Notes: generated by a model not told the origin, from the letters alone. 64,000 nt of DNA from Gracilaria gracilis (GCA_030374805.1 JARGSG010000208.1:248001-312000), one strand, 5' to 3'; shown: positions 53,233 to 64,000, counted from the first letter of the stretch. Made by a program: numbers and translations.

Positions 53233-54826
53233 TTACCGTCGATAATAGTACCTGTCAAAGTTAAACCACAGTTGTAACACGCCCTTATCAAATGAACACC
53301 GATAACCCCTTCGATGCGATGTCACCCATTGTCGATTCACTATCTTGAATGCCATGTCTTGATACGGTGGCCCTGCATGAAATGTAATAATCACAACCTC
53401 TGTATTATCAGTTTTGCTTATTGTGTACGTTGGTGTCTTCGACGGGTCCATTAGATCTGGATAGAAAATATTAAACATGTATCCTTGAACTGTTTTCGGT
53501 GGCGGATTGTCATGATCGTAGTGGGTACGATTGTACTTGGTCCATCGATAACCGCTTAGAACCTTATTGAAGTATTTCGGTTTCCTTGGTCGGTACTTGT
53601 CATTCCATGCATAGCTCCCACTACTTCGTTCCGGAGCATCCACCTCGTCCTTGAATTCTTCCTCGTCGTCTTCTCCTGGTAAGTGGGTCAGTCCCTCTGT
53701 TTGCAATCGTTCATCCTCTCCAACAGATTGCCTTTTATGTTTTGTTTCGCTCTTTGATTCGGTGTTCTTCCCTTGCTTCGGCTGCTTGGACTCTCTGTCT
53801 CTACGTTCAAACCGAAAGCATCTCAGTTATTTCCTTTAGTCTCACCGTGGCAACGCGAACACGAATTCTTGCCAACGCAGCCTGCCAGAAATCAACCTCC
53901 CCAAAAGCTCCATCCCCTCCATCCCCGTTCTTGAGCTTCATGTCAATTTCTGTCTCCATTTCACGTAACTTCGAAATTGACTTGCCCTGCAACAACAGTT
54001 CCACGTCTGCGGCCACTGCGTCGGGGATACCGTCTTCACCAGCGCTCGTTTGTTCTAGTCGATCCCTAACGCAAACTCTCACGCATTTCCAGAACTCAAG
54101 CCGTATGGTACGGTTCCACACATCATTGTCTTCTTCTCTGTTGAAGTCCACAACGTAGTCGAGTTCATCCTCCACCCCATCTAATTGCTTCACATGTTGT
54201 TCACCCAAACCTTTCAAAAATTCATCCATGTTCAATATGGTCACATCACTGGACAAATCAAGTCGTACAAACTCTGCGAGCAAATCAGTGCCCACAGGGC
54301 GTTTCTCGCGAATTCGAATAGACTGGCGCAGAAAGTGCTGCTTTCCATGAAAAGAAGCTTCCTGTTGGTGCCATCCTTCGTTCATCTGCGCCTCCTTTTC
54401 TCTGGCGCTCTGAATTTGCTCTGCTTCCCATTCTGCTCGTTCTTGCTCTCGTTGCTCCCTCCTTCTCTTCGCTGCGGCGAGTTCGTGTCGCCGTTCTTCT
54501 CGCTGCCGCTCTTCTTCCTGTTCGGGGTCGATTCCCTGTTTACGAAGGGTCTCGACCTTCTTCCGCCATACAAACGGTGCTTCGCGGTCGCCGCTCGACA
54601 GCTTCTGACGTTTTGCAAAAGGCTGCTGTGTGTCGCTGGTGTCTGGTTCGCGTCGTGAATCTTCCTCTCGATGGCGACGACGTTCTTCCGTTCGATGGTG
54701 CTCGTCGGTTCGTCTTCGCCTGTCGCCAGCTTTGTCGTATACCGGGATTCTTTGAGCCATCGTCCAGAAGCCCAGACAAGCAAATTGTGAGCACAGCGAC
54801 CGTTTACCCCTTGAAGATACGGACAT
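53233..54826 (-). pseudogene. CACTIN: CACTIN, right copy, broken by a 1-nt insertion
   Basis: Start ATG 54826, frame intact to about residue 339, then an extra A (TTCAAACCG against TTCAACCG in the left copy, near 53808-53813 +) turns GTTGAACGT into GTTTGAACG and creates a TGA. The conserved C-terminal domain (53233-53706) is intact but out of frame. An in-frame 3-nt loss also removes one Val (KQLVDG to KQLDG). Without the C-terminal domain the product should not function as cactin. A homopolymer sequencing error is possible and would restore a full second gene. Confidence 0.85.
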
Positions 54827-55471
54827 GCTCGGTAAAGGTTACATATGTGTACAGATGATGATTATGTGTACAGGTCGCCACGCCTTTGACAGCTGGTTTA
54901 CAGTACTGTAGTGACCTGGCCACCGATATTCACAGCGTTGACCACAACCCGAGCAGTAAGCCATCCAAAGCGCAGATGCGTACAGTATGGTATGTTTGGG
55001 GTGGACGAGGAACCACAGACCGACGAAGAATCCTCGTGGAAAGTCTGATCTAGTAGCGAATGCATTCGAGGCAAGATCATTCGCACTGAAAGACGATTAT
55101 CACTTACGTGCAGCTAGATTCACCACCCAGGAGGCCCAGTTTGTTGCATAACCGCGTTTCTTGGTTACTCCACCAATGTGTTCAGATTGTTCTCAAAGCC
55201 CAGAATTGGAGAAAGAATATACACTCCCCTTCTCCACCATGCAGCTAACGTAACCCTGTATTTCCTTCACTTCATGGACATCTTTCGCGCAACAACTCGC
55301 CTCAGGCCTGCAACAGTGCACCACCATATTTGAAAGGAGCCCCGTGAAACTCCATAAAAAAATTCCAAGCGCTGTGCTCCGAAAATGCTCCAAGCAACCA
55401 TATTACGAATCCAAGCAATTAGACTGAAGAACTGCACTCAACAATAAAAGACCGTTTGATTTCCCCATGTC
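54827..55471. other. CACTIN 5' flank and MADS-box 3' flank (right copy)
   Basis: Copy of 7484-8131 with scattered differences. No additional gene seen. Confidence 0.4.
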
Positions 55472-56876
55472 TCATCTGTCTCTCGGTGTAGGGCGACCAC
55501 CGAATATTTGCTCCTCAAACCGAAGTACTTGTTCCCTGACTTCTTCCAGTGATTCCGGCCGAGAGCCTTCTTCTGATCTTGTCACGTTCGGAATACTATT
55601 ATCAACAGGGGTATCGACCTCAACGCCAGCAGGAGGATCGACTTCAGCGCCAACTGCATCTGTGCACTCCATGGCGTTGTGGCCAGCAAGCAGAAATTGA
55701 TTGGGGGGACGAGTTTCCCCCACCTGTTCTGCCCGTACCTCGTTCGTTACACGGATCCCGCTTGCTTGGTTCGGATTAGCGGGCGTAATCTCAGGTCTCT
55801 CATACTCGTTGAGAGATTCCGACACGCAATGGCCGTTTTCCACAGGTCTTTCATCCCGCCGCCCTTGAAAAGGGGTGCGCCCAGGAGTTGCGGAGACAGA
55901 CTGCGGCAGAGTAGCATGGGGAAGCTGAAATTGAGCCTCGGTCGCAGGGGCAGACGGTGTGCGAGTCGCACGAACCTCCTGCCTCAACAAATTGTTCCCG
56001 AAAACTCTAGCAGTCCCGGGAATCAAGCCAACGTTCGATTCAGGATGTATTACTGCTCTAGCACTTGGCTGGGCTTGGCCAGTTAATTCTTCCTGAGTCG
56101 GAGTAGGACTTGTGCGAGCCTCTCCGGATGAGAGTTTTCTTTTCTTGCTTCTGTTCTGAGCATCTCCAGATCCTTCATACTCTTGTGCGTGTTGGTGTTG
56201 ACCAGCAACCGCAGCCTCACTCCTTTCAGTAACAGTGCCGTTGGGGCCACTTCCTGAGCCAGACGGACTGCTTTCTTGGCTCAAAATATTTAGTATCTTA
56301 TGTGATGGAGAGAGCTTGTCAGTACATGTGATAACGTGCAGACAAAGAAAGAAACAGCGACTGGGTTCTAATTACCTCTTCAGGTTGTTTTCGTTCGATA
56401 GTTCCACTGTAGTTTGCATATCGGTTTAACAAATTTTCCATTGGAACGGAACTGAACTCCGAAAGCTTGTTTGTGTGCCTATTGTACATTATCAAGCCGA
56501 TTTCTAGGTCACACAGAATACTCTTCGCAAGAACATCCAAGGAGCAACAGAGAGGTGTGGTTTGTTAGTATAAATATGGTAAAACAACCGAAATGGAGAA
56601 AAAACAAATGTTCCGACAGATACGTTTCACTTACCAATTCCAAAGTCTTCCTGAGGAGACACTTCTTGCGCCTATTGTAAGTAATCTGTAAGGAAGGAAA
56701 TATAGCAGGATCAAGAGAGTCAGAAAACATTAAGGTTTGGGAACACATGAAAAGGTAGGTTGACTTACCTGCCTCTTACGGTTGTCAATTATTCGACAAA
56801 GTTGAGCCCTTCCTCGTCGTTGAGACGGAGGCGGCAGAGAAGCAGCTGGAGGGAGTTCCTGATTGTCTGAAGTCAT
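55472..56876 (-). CDS. MEF2-type MADS-box transcription factor, four exons (right copy)
   Basis: Same structure as the left copy: exons 56876-56769, 56685-56635, 56522-56376 and 56296-55472, all GT-AG and phase 0, no stops. 376 residues. Within the MADS domain (exons 1 and 2 and the start of 3) I see no amino-acid change; in exon 3 downstream of it one Phe becomes Leu (MENLFNRY to MENLLNRY). The last exon has about eight substitutions (for example Ala to Thr, Val to Leu, Thr to Pro, Ser to Pro). Both copies therefore remain potentially functional, in contrast to HROB and CACTIN. Confidence 0.85.
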
Positions 56877-59800
56877 TTTTATGTGGTTTGCTTGGACACG
56901 GAAAACACAATGAAGTTGTAAAGATTTTGCAGCTGTGACGAAGTTAGCGAGGCTGTCGACTACTACTGAGGCGGAAGAAAGAGAGTTGCGGTATTTATAC
57001 TAAATGCGGGCTCCGCTGATGGAAAGAAAACGAAGTCTAGCATGCTCTGAATAGTTGAAGTCGAATTGCGTGTTCACTGCATGGCCGCTCTAATTTGTTG
57101 ATAGCCCGAAAAGGATCCCATCCTTTCTATATCACTGATGATAAAGAGAGCTGCGAGAAGGCCGGCAATGGATTTTGAATTGATTGGGTGTCGAAGAAAA
57201 ATTGGTTGAGATGCATAAACCGTACGTTATGCACGGATCCTCTTCGGGTCAGTTCGACATTCATACGCGGATCACCAACCAGTGAAAAGCATCAGGGGCG
57301 TTCTACGAGTTTTTGTGGCTGGGAAACGTACAGGTAGTATCCTTCCTCTTCATTTGCTCTCACATGCAAGGCATACGCTTTCGTGTACTTGGGAAACTCG
57401 AAACGCGCTTTCCAGGGACAACCGTCCATCCAAACCTCCTGACACTGAAGGACGTTCGCTTTGAACGCAGAGAGATTTGTGAAACTGGGATACATCGCTG
57501 TAAAATCGTAGCCTTGAAAAGTTGAAGTAGTGCTTTCCAATACCAACTTCTTTTCGTGCTTTCCATGTGAGAGTAGAATCTGAGATAGTGTTCAGAGCAA
57601 ACATATCGTCTTGAAACTTGGTCTTTCTCTCTTCTTCAGGTTTTCTAGGCATAGAAACAACTTCTAGGTTAGTAATCTAAATCAGATGCGACACTTGCAA
57701 GTAATCGAGTGTGAGACCAGTAATTGGTGTTGCAGGTGCACAACCCAATCATAGGGGTCTATTGAGGGTGTGGAGGGATGTTCCCAGTTCAGGTAAACCA
57801 TTTTGATTGTGTATGTTAGAAGATGGTGGGCCAGGAACCTTCTTCTTCTTCTTCTTTTTTATGAGCACAACAGCCTTATTTCGACTGATGTATGGGATGG
57901 CTTAGGTCCCCAGCAACCTGTAACAGTTTCCTAGTAACTACCAACATAGTCCTCACTGCCAAAGTGCAGCTGTGTTACGCTTACTATGCTACGCTATTTT
58001 GTGCGGCACTAAGCTTATGTTAGATCTCTAAGGTTGCTCTCTACCGCAGAGCTTTCGCTACGACGATTATTGCCTTCTTTCGTCAGATCGACTCCCCAGG
58101 GTAGTTCCAACGTCTCCAGAGCTCAAACGTAGAGCGGCACACCACGACAAGGCGCATCTGCACGTGGAACCTAATCACCGACAAAACTACAACACTTTTC
58201 GACCCAATCGATTGTTTTCTGCCTTGCTCGCCCTCTTTCTTTAGACCAATTCTACCAAAAGGGGTTTGCCGGATTAAGTTGAACTCCACTTAACAACTAA
58301 CAACCCATACCGCAAAGTATTCACTATCCTCGTGGACGTAGACCGAAAACCCCGCTTCAGTTTGATGCCCCATGCTATGATGCGGAGAACATGACGCAAT
58401 CAAACCACCTACATACATACAGAAATATTGATACATTTCCTTTGTACCACTTTTGGCCTTTTGATCATTTCTGATGTTCAACATTTTGCTGGACTTGTAT
58501 CAGTTGTCAACCTGGGCAAGTCATCTATATGAAGGTCTCAAACGGCAATAAGCTGTCTGGCAGCTTGTCAGTGACAAAATGGCCAATAAAACATGATATC
58601 AAAGAACGAATTCCGTTTCGTACGCCCAATGGCATGAAGTTTTTAAACAACTTGCGGGAAAGCATGCGACGGCTAATTAAAAAGTCACATTCATTCATAC
58701 GTTTGCCATTCATGAGGTGGTACGGCTATTCTTGAAATGGTCTAGGTAATCCTGTTTCAGAGTAAGTTGCAGCTATGCCCCGTATGGAATCGTTCCTCGT
58801 AGAGTTCAAGACTGATGGCTACGAAAATTCGATTTATGGATTTGGTAAAGTCAGAAAAAGACTGAAAGCCTTGCAGAATTTGCGAAACAACAGCGTGTCA
58901 TCGGGCATGCAAGTGGAAACATGCCGTTAGGGCATTAGGTGATGAGAAAAAAGTAGTTGAACACGCCCAGTCTTGAGAACGAGTGTTGTGGCTTACGTCT
59001 CCCGTCTCAAGCCTCGAGCACTGAAAAATGATGAACAACGTGCTTCCTCATTCAAGAATCATCGAGCATCTTGTGTCTAGTTGATAAGTGACAATTTGAA
59101 CTTCATTGTACCGTTGCAGTAGTTAGAAATACCAGCGGGTACGATGAAAACGCGAGAAGGTTGAGTTGCTGAGCTCTTCTTTTTAGTAAAGCGAAATTTG
59201 AGAGAAATTCCCCTTTGCTTTCATCTTCTCCCACCGCCATCGTTTAAACCAGATGATCCAATTGGCATGCAAATGGGGTGAACAGCCTCAAGATGTCCAA
59301 TTTCTCTCCAAAAAATGGGGAAAGGGAGCTTATGAAAAGCTTCGTTGTACAGGCTTTCATCTCGTCAATTGACAATCATCCCAACCGAGAAGATGTTAGG
59401 TTATCGACAAGTTGGTATCCCGTGCGTAGTGCTGCAGAATTGTTGCGGAAATCGCTTTGAACAGCTGCTGACGGCTTCGAAGCTGCCGGGGGTTTCGTTA
59501 GACGCGGTTTTAAGGCTTTAGTAGTGCATGCAATAAGAGGAAATGTGGAAGTAGTGTAGCCTGTAGGAGCATCCTGAGAGAGATGATCTTAGCTGGTGCT
59601 ATTATAATGCTTTCCACGAAGACTTTTTGAGAATTGCATTGCGCAGCATAACTCCTACAGAGTAACTTTATCCTTGCCAGGATAGGTGTAAAATGAAGGT
59701 GCTCATAAGTTACATATTATTCTAAACGGAGCAAATGCGCCGTGGGTCACATCATCTCTTTTTGTTGTGAACTCAAGCGACTATTATAGCTCGAATATGT

Positions 59801-59893
59801 GCGATTCTTTCGACGCTCCGCGGTGAAAACTTATTTCCGCCATTCGAAGTCTACCTAAAGCATGAGCCGTGTTTGGTAAGCAACGATTAGCAC
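56877..59893. other. 3-kb intergenic region of the right copy, no confident gene
   Basis: Copy of 9537-12642 with indels. The same weak candidates recur (minus-strand frames at 57292-57652; + frames at 58529-58735 and 59278-59460). The frame equivalent to 11435-11608 diverges near its end, which argues against coding constraint there. Confidence 0.5.
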
Positions 59894-60813
59894 TCACTCG
59901 CCGATGCCCTTCGCCACGATCTTATGAGTCTCCATCTCGCGGTAGATGACCCGCGCCGAATCAATCATCCTCGCCACCCGCTCCTGCTTCACCTCCGGGA
60001 ACTCTTGCGGTGCTTGCATGAAGCCCGTTGACTGCTGAACGGTGTCAGTGTATGCTCTCCACGTCGTCCAGCTATTGTCGCTTCCCTTCTGCCATGAAAG
60101 CGCATCGTCATTCCTAGGGATTTCATTTGCCTCACACCATGCTCTCACGGTGTTTACCGCGTTTCGCTGCAGGTCGATTGAGTCAACTATAGGTGTCGGC
60201 TCCCCGGCTGCGCACAGCATCTTCCAAGCCATGTGCAGCGCCGTATAGCCGCCTTCCCATTCCGTGAAGTCCGGCTTGAGCTTGAACAGAGACGGGAACG
60301 AGTACGCCGGGTCACGCAGCAGGATCGTGCTACGGAAAAGTGTGAGCATGTCCAGGTTGAGGTATTTGTCCCCAAACTGCCACGGTTGAGCGCGCACGAA
60401 CACGCGTCCTCCACGTGACGCCTCCAGGATCTTTTCAAGCTGCGACGCGTACGTCATTTCGGAAACGAGGTCGGTGTTACGGTGTGTTTGGCGCTCTGGT
60501 CCGTAGTACCAGCAATCTGTTGGGGCAAATGTCATGACGAGCTTCAAGGTCAGCTACTCGGCATCAGTATGCGCTGATGAAAGGGCGGCGGGAGAAGATA
60601 TGGTTCTTTCGTACCGTTAAACGGTTCTGCGAAGACGATGTGGTCGCCACGTGCACGCATCATCTTCTCGACGGCGTGCGACAAGGCGCGCGGCGCAGAC
60701 CACATTGCCAAGGGGCGCAAGTCTTCGCGGCCGCTGTTGTTTCTTTCGGTGTTGCACATCACGTCTAGTGAGTGAGAAAACGCTGGTGGGCGTAGGGAAG
60801 GAGAGGCTTCCAT
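59894..60813 (-). CDS. Sulfotransferase-like P-loop protein, two exons (right copy)
   Basis: Exons 60813-60615 and 60516-59894 with the same 98-nt GT-AG intron. Here an upstream ATG at 60813 adds 18 residues (MEASPSLRPPAFSHSLDV) before the Met at 60759 that corresponds to the left-copy start. All family blocks are retained: PLAMWSAPRALSHAVEKMM, FAEPFN, CWYYGPERQTHR, RVFVRAQPWQFGD, LLRDPAYSFPSLFKL. It keeps its unique upstream region, shared divergently with the oxygenase gene, so this is likely the ancestral locus. About 10 residues differ from the left copy. Confidence 0.62.
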
Positions 60814-60823
60814 TACTTGGCTG

Positions 60824-61295
60824 CATGGTGGTTAATAAGGCTGACGAGGAGGAGACACCACTGTTTCTGCAATGACCTAAATGAATACAACGTGTATGTT
60901 CCGCAATCCTCAGGATAATCGCCAACGTGCAAAACGCAAGTAGATATCTTTATGTCTCAGGACCAGCTTGCGCCGAACACCTGCGGGATCTCGCACCGTG
61001 GGACCAATGCTTGAATGGATACTCAAGTGGCAACCATCAACAGCTGAGCTCCGGAATCTTTTGTCGCATTTGTGCGCAATTGCGGGTAGCTCATAAATGA
61101 ATGCGGAAAGTATAGCAACGTTTTCGGGTTTACTTTGGTGTGAACTGCTGACATTGCAAAACCCCAGACTAGCCAGTCAACGTTGCATTCAAGCGCCAGC
61201 AACCTGGTTCAGCGTGTCTATAAGTTGATGGTAGAAGTGTGTTAACATCTCTAGAAGTATCGCTCCGCTCCTGGGACAAAACAGAGGAGAACACA
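60824..61295. promoter_or_regulatory. Divergent promoter region, sulfotransferase-like / oxygenase
   Basis: About 470 bp of unique sequence between divergent starts (60813 on -, 61296 on +). No specific motif identified. It should contain both promoters. Confidence 0.4.
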
Positions 61296-62318
61296 ATGGG
61301 ATTTGCTCCGGCCTCCGATACGAAGTTGGCCACCATCTCCTTTGCCAAGCTTTGCTCTTCTGACGAAACCAAACGCCATGAAGAGATTACCCGTCTGTGC
61401 GAAGCATGCGAAAAAGTGGGTTTCTTCTACCTCTCGGACCATGGTCTTCCAATCTCTTTGATTCACCGCATCTTCAAGTCATCACGTGCGTTCTTCCTCC
61501 TTCCGGACGAAGTGAAGATGCGATGGGGCCGGCAAGTACAACTATTCACGCCGCGCGAGATCCGTGGATACTCAAAAGGTGTTGAGATGCTCAACCCCGG
61601 CGTGGACGAGGACCGCAAGGAGATATTCGAACTGGGAAATGAACGCCCTTTAGTGCCTGGGCGTCGTTTCACCGGACCAAACGTATTGCCTCCGGATGAC
61701 GTCGCGCCCGACTTTGCAAAGGCTCACACAGAAATCCTGAGCATTGTGGTATCGCGACTGGTTCCGGGATTGTGCCGCGCGTTTGCGCTGGCTCTGGACC
61801 TTGAGGAGGACTTCTTCAGCAGCAAGATCACAGAAAAGGGCATGCTGGTAACTCAGCGTGCGTCTTACTACCCGGAAAAGAAAGGGGCGTGTGGTAGGCA
61901 CACGGACAGCGGCTTGTTCACGCTGCTGTTGCAAGAAACGCAGATAGGGGGGTCCTCGTTGAAACTGTTTTCCAACGGAGAATGGCGTGAAGTGGTGGCC
62001 AAGGAGGATCTGTTGGTGGTAAACCTGGCCAACCTGCTCATGTACTGGACGAATGGAAGATTTGTGAGCACGCCGCACCAGGTGATACACCGTGGCACTG
62101 AATCGAGGGTGTCAGTGCCGTTCTTTGTGTATCCGGACGCGGAGACGGAAGTAATCCCGATCGGCAAGGGGGCGGATATGAAGCTGATCTCTGGCGAAGT
62201 TTATGCAAACGACTTGGAGGACATCTGGAAGCGAGATAATGGGGCTGGGCATTGGGCCGATGACTGTGATAGGAATCGTAGCACAGCAGAGAATTGCAAG
62301 TGCTGGCGATGCATGTGA
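61296..62318 (+). CDS. 2-oxoglutarate/Fe(II)-dependent oxygenase, isopenicillin-N-synthase-like
   Basis: 340 codons from ATG 61296 (MGFAPASDTKLATISFAKL); the frame is open upstream to a GTG at 61239. An N-terminal DIOX_N-like region (about 10-130) has CEKVGFFYLSDHGLP, typical of the family. The double-stranded beta-helix core (about 180-290) has the iron ligands H202 and D204 (RHTDSGLFTLL), distal H261 (STPHQVIHR) and the 2-oxoglutarate-binding R271-x-S273 (SRVSVPFF). All catalytic residues are present and length is normal. The C-terminus is Cys-rich (ENCKCWRCM). In plants and algae such enzymes act on hormones, flavonoids or other small molecules; the substrate here cannot be told. Intronless, cytosolic by lack of an obvious targeting signal. 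Confidence 0.9.
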   Translation: MGFAPASDTKLATISFAKLCSSDETKRHEEITRLCEACEKVGFFYLSDHGLPISLIHRIFKSSRAFFLLPDEVKMRWGRQVQLFTPREIRGYSKGVEMLNPGVDEDRKEIFELGNERPLVPGRRFTGPNVLPPDDVAPDFAKAHTEILSIVVSRLVPGLCRAFALALDLEEDFFSSKITEKGMLVTQRASYYPEKKGACGRHTDSGLFTLLLQETQIGGSSLKLFSNGEWREVVAKEDLLVVNLANLLMYWTNGRFVSTPHQVIHRGTESRVSVPFFVYPDAETEVIPIGKGADMKLISGEVYANDLEDIWKRDNGAGHWADDCDRNRSTAENCKCWRCM

Positions 62319-62673
62319 ATCACGGCGCTCCCATTGATTACATTACCAGGTCAAGTGACTTAAAGTCAACAAGGGCTAAGCTTCTGTATGGTTTGTTCCC
62401 GTAAGTTACCGAAGGACAGCTACGTATTTAGCAAACCCTACGCGTTATGAGGAATCAGCGTACGCGCTCATTTGTAATAAAGAAGAAAGACAGCTACTTT
62501 TTATTTAGTGTATCTGTGCTCATTCGCGTGGCAGCATTGGCGCGTGGATCGGAGGTCAACGAAGAAGCGGGAACAGGAGGGCCAGTAATTTAACAACCAA
62601 GAAAGACTCCTTCGTTCTGTGGTCAGGCCTCCTCCCGGGACTCGTCCAGTCCGGTGGCGAGCCCCATTCTAGC
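62319..62673. other. Oxygenase 3' flank
   Basis: No gene recognised. An AATAAAG at about 62477 could serve as a polyadenylation signal. Confidence 0.35.
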
Positions 62674-62846
62674 GTATCATTCTGCTCAAGTGCGCCTCGA
62701 GAGCGGAGGCGCGCCTGAGCTCAAGCTGATACACTGATAGGGCTCTAGAGCTGCGGCAGCTACGGCTGGAGCAGTGCCAGGCTGGAACTTCCAGGAACTT
62801 CCAGCCGTAGCTGCCGCATCTGGAGCCCTATCAGTTTGAGCTCAGG
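62674..62846. repeat. Compound inverted repeat with alternative hairpins
   Basis: Arm 62714-62770 pairs with 62800-62846 (CTGATAGGGCTC / GAGCCCTATCAG, AGCTACGGCTGGA / TCCAGCCGTAGCT, outer CCTGAGCTCAA / TTTGAGCTCAGG). The left arm also pairs with 62674-62698 (GTATCA ... GCTCAAG ... GCGCCTC against GAGGCGCGCCTGAGCTCAAG ... TGATAC at 62706-62732). The two pairings overlap and exclude each other. A short tandem GGAACTTCCA lies in the loop. It may be a foldback transposon remnant. Confidence 0.75.
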
Positions 62847-62954
62847 TTCAATTCAATTAGAGTAGTAGTGACTGCTTACAGAAGAGTGAGGTGGATTGTG
62901 TGTATGTACATAGGTGGGGCTCAGGTCATAGTACGGTCGTGGGCGGTCGACGGA

Positions 62955-63195
62955 AGCGAAGAAAGATGCGGAACACATCCTCTTTCGGTGCGCGCTAACC
63001 AATGCAGCTCGGCGCTCTGTCCTAGCTCTACCTACAGTTAGAAAGAGAAAAGACAAGTCGCTGATAGAAATGATTAAGCAATGGCCAGTATGGTTTTTAG
63101 CCTTTTTAAGAGAGAGAACTATCTCTAGAGAATCTTTAGATAGAACTACTGTTGTCTTGCAATCAGGGACAGCTGACCATAAAAGAGAAGAAGAG
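62955..63195 (+). mobile_element. LINE 3' remnant
   Basis: Encodes DAEHILFRCALTNAARRS and, further on, WFLAFLRERTI, equivalent to DPEHVVFRCALNKRSRRA and KFLAFLKRESF at the end of the LINE at 51.7-52.6 kb. It is followed by a purine-rich AAG-like tail (about 63177-63200). A 5'-truncated copy of a related element. Confidence 0.65.
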
Positions 63196-63780
63196 GAAGC
63201 GAAGGCGAGAAGAGTGGGGAGGGAGCGGCGGCGAAAACCCGGACCTCGTCCGTCCTCCCGCTTCCCGGGCCGGGCCTTCGGCCAACCATATTTTCTTAGT
63301 CAAGACCAATGTGTCCTTGGGAGCTCCCGCAGCTCGCGAGCAGCGCGAGGAGCTCCTATGTGATTGGAGTGGTCTGGTAGTGCAACACGATGCCACAAAA
63401 GAGGGCGTGCCGTATAAACACCGTTGTATCAGCTCTATGGCAGAGAAAGGACATATCTGTGGAAGACGGAGGAAGGCGAGGGCCCAAAGAGTTCAATCAG
63501 ACACCTGCCGGGTCTCTACTTTTACTTGGCCGCTGGTGGCCGGTTAAGTAGCGAGCCTGGATCGCACCAAGCTCGCTCGGGCGGTAGTCCTGACCGCCCG
63601 CGCGGTAAGGGCACCTACGCAAAAGCTTGCCACCCACGCTAGTCGTGAAGAACAGAGATCAATACTGTAAAAGACTATCATTACCCCGCATTTGCGAGTA
63701 GCCATGCAGCCTGCTGTAACGGGCAGTTACAAGTGTTCTTCTGAATTGTAGGCCCGCAGCATGACAATATCTATGGTACA
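63196..63780. other. Right-edge region without a recognised gene
   Basis: GC-rich to about 63.65 kb, with several small open frames on both strands that show no family features. It has local palindromic stretches (GAGCTCCCGCAGCTCGCGAG and similar near 63320-63355). Confidence 0.35.
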
Positions 63781-63783
63781 CTA

Positions 63784-63852
63784 TGATAAAAATGACTAAG
63801 CAGTCGCCCTCTACGTTTCTGGCCTTCTTTTTAGGAGAAAGAGCTATATGAA
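63784..63852 (+). mobile_element. Second short LINE 3' remnant
   Basis: Encodes MIKMTKQSPSTFLAFFLGER then Ala-Ile-stop, matching MIKQWPVWFLAFLRERTI of the remnant at 62955-63195 and the end of the large LINE. Too short to be certain. Confidence 0.45.
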
Positions 63853-64000
63853 GATAAATCTCGAACCAGAATTATCCAGTTCAAGTGCTTCGTTCCGACG
63901 TTGCTTGTTCGCAAGCAGCTTCTGTTGCGTGTTACAAGCAAATAACCCACAACTTTTGGAGCAGCAACTTCATACTCTCTTACATGGTGTTACCACATTC

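Larger units (their letters stand above)
52631..60823. repeat. Segmental duplication, right copy (~8.19 kb)
   Basis: Direct repeat of 5286-13572 in the same orientation. It starts inside HROB immediately after the LINE tail and ends upstream of the sulfotransferase-like gene, where unique sequence leads to the oxygenase gene. Differences include a 1-nt insertion in CACTIN, a 3-nt deletion in CACTIN, and deletions of about 33 and 75 bp in the intergenic region equivalent to 12.2-12.54 kb. Confidence 0.97.

Noticed and set aside
1..64000. CRISPR arrays, bacterial operons, rRNA or tRNA genes
   Set aside because: No regularly spaced repeats, no bacterial gene order and no cloverleaf or rRNA-like sequence recognised; the window is eukaryotic.

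Overview
The window looks like nuclear DNA of a photosynthetic eukaryote, most likely a multicellular red alga of the Chondrus type. The evidence is compact genes with no or few short GT-AG introns, an ABC1 atypical kinase with a plastid-targeting-like N-terminus, nuclear splicing and recombination genes (NSRP1-, CACTIN- and HROB-like), a MEF2-type MADS-box gene, and dense nested LTR retrotransposons. There are no bacterial operons. The species assignment is an inference.

Layout. 1-13.57 kb is a gene island: an NSRP1-like gene (+), an ABC1 kinase (-) sharing a GC-rich divergent promoter with an HROB-like gene (+), then CACTIN (-), a four-exon MADS-box gene (-) and a two-exon sulfotransferase-like gene (-). 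From 5286 to 13572 this island is repeated as a direct copy at 52631-60823. The right copy contains only the 3' end of HROB, a frameshifted CACTIN, an intact MADS-box gene and an intact sulfotransferase-like gene, and it is followed by a 2-oxoglutarate/Fe(II) oxygenase gene (+) at 61.3-62.3 kb. The last 1.7 kb holds hairpin-forming inverted repeats and two 3' remnants of LINE elements.

The 39 kb between the two copies (13.57-52.63 kb) is almost entirely retroelements. Fragment E, the gag-protease part of a minus-strand Ty3 element, is split by element A (13833-19869, 215-bp LTRs, 5-bp target duplication CTTGG). Element A in turn carries a solo LTR of the D family (15486-16336, target duplication GTGAC). 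Element B (20264 to about 30.02 kb) has lost most of its 3' LTR and abuts element C (from 30026), whose 3' end is missing. A non-LTR (LINE) element starting near 38.69 kb is split by the complete element D (40248-51664, about 850-bp LTRs, target duplication AGAAG) and resumes until its AAG-repeat tail at 52630, which touches the right copy of the duplication.

Elements B, C and D are Ty3/gypsy chromodomain elements with the order gag, protease, RT, RNase H, integrase, long linker, chromodomain. All three have a long antisense ORF between pol and the 3' end. In B and D the gag stop codon is immediately preceded by a heptamer suited to -1 frameshifting into protease-pol. Almost all element ORFs carry stops or frameshifts. 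The exception is RT-to-chromodomain of D, which is a single 1513-codon ORF, although its RNase H has lost one catalytic aspartate. The host genes are housekeeping or regulatory and do not form one pathway; they are co-located and partly co-duplicated.
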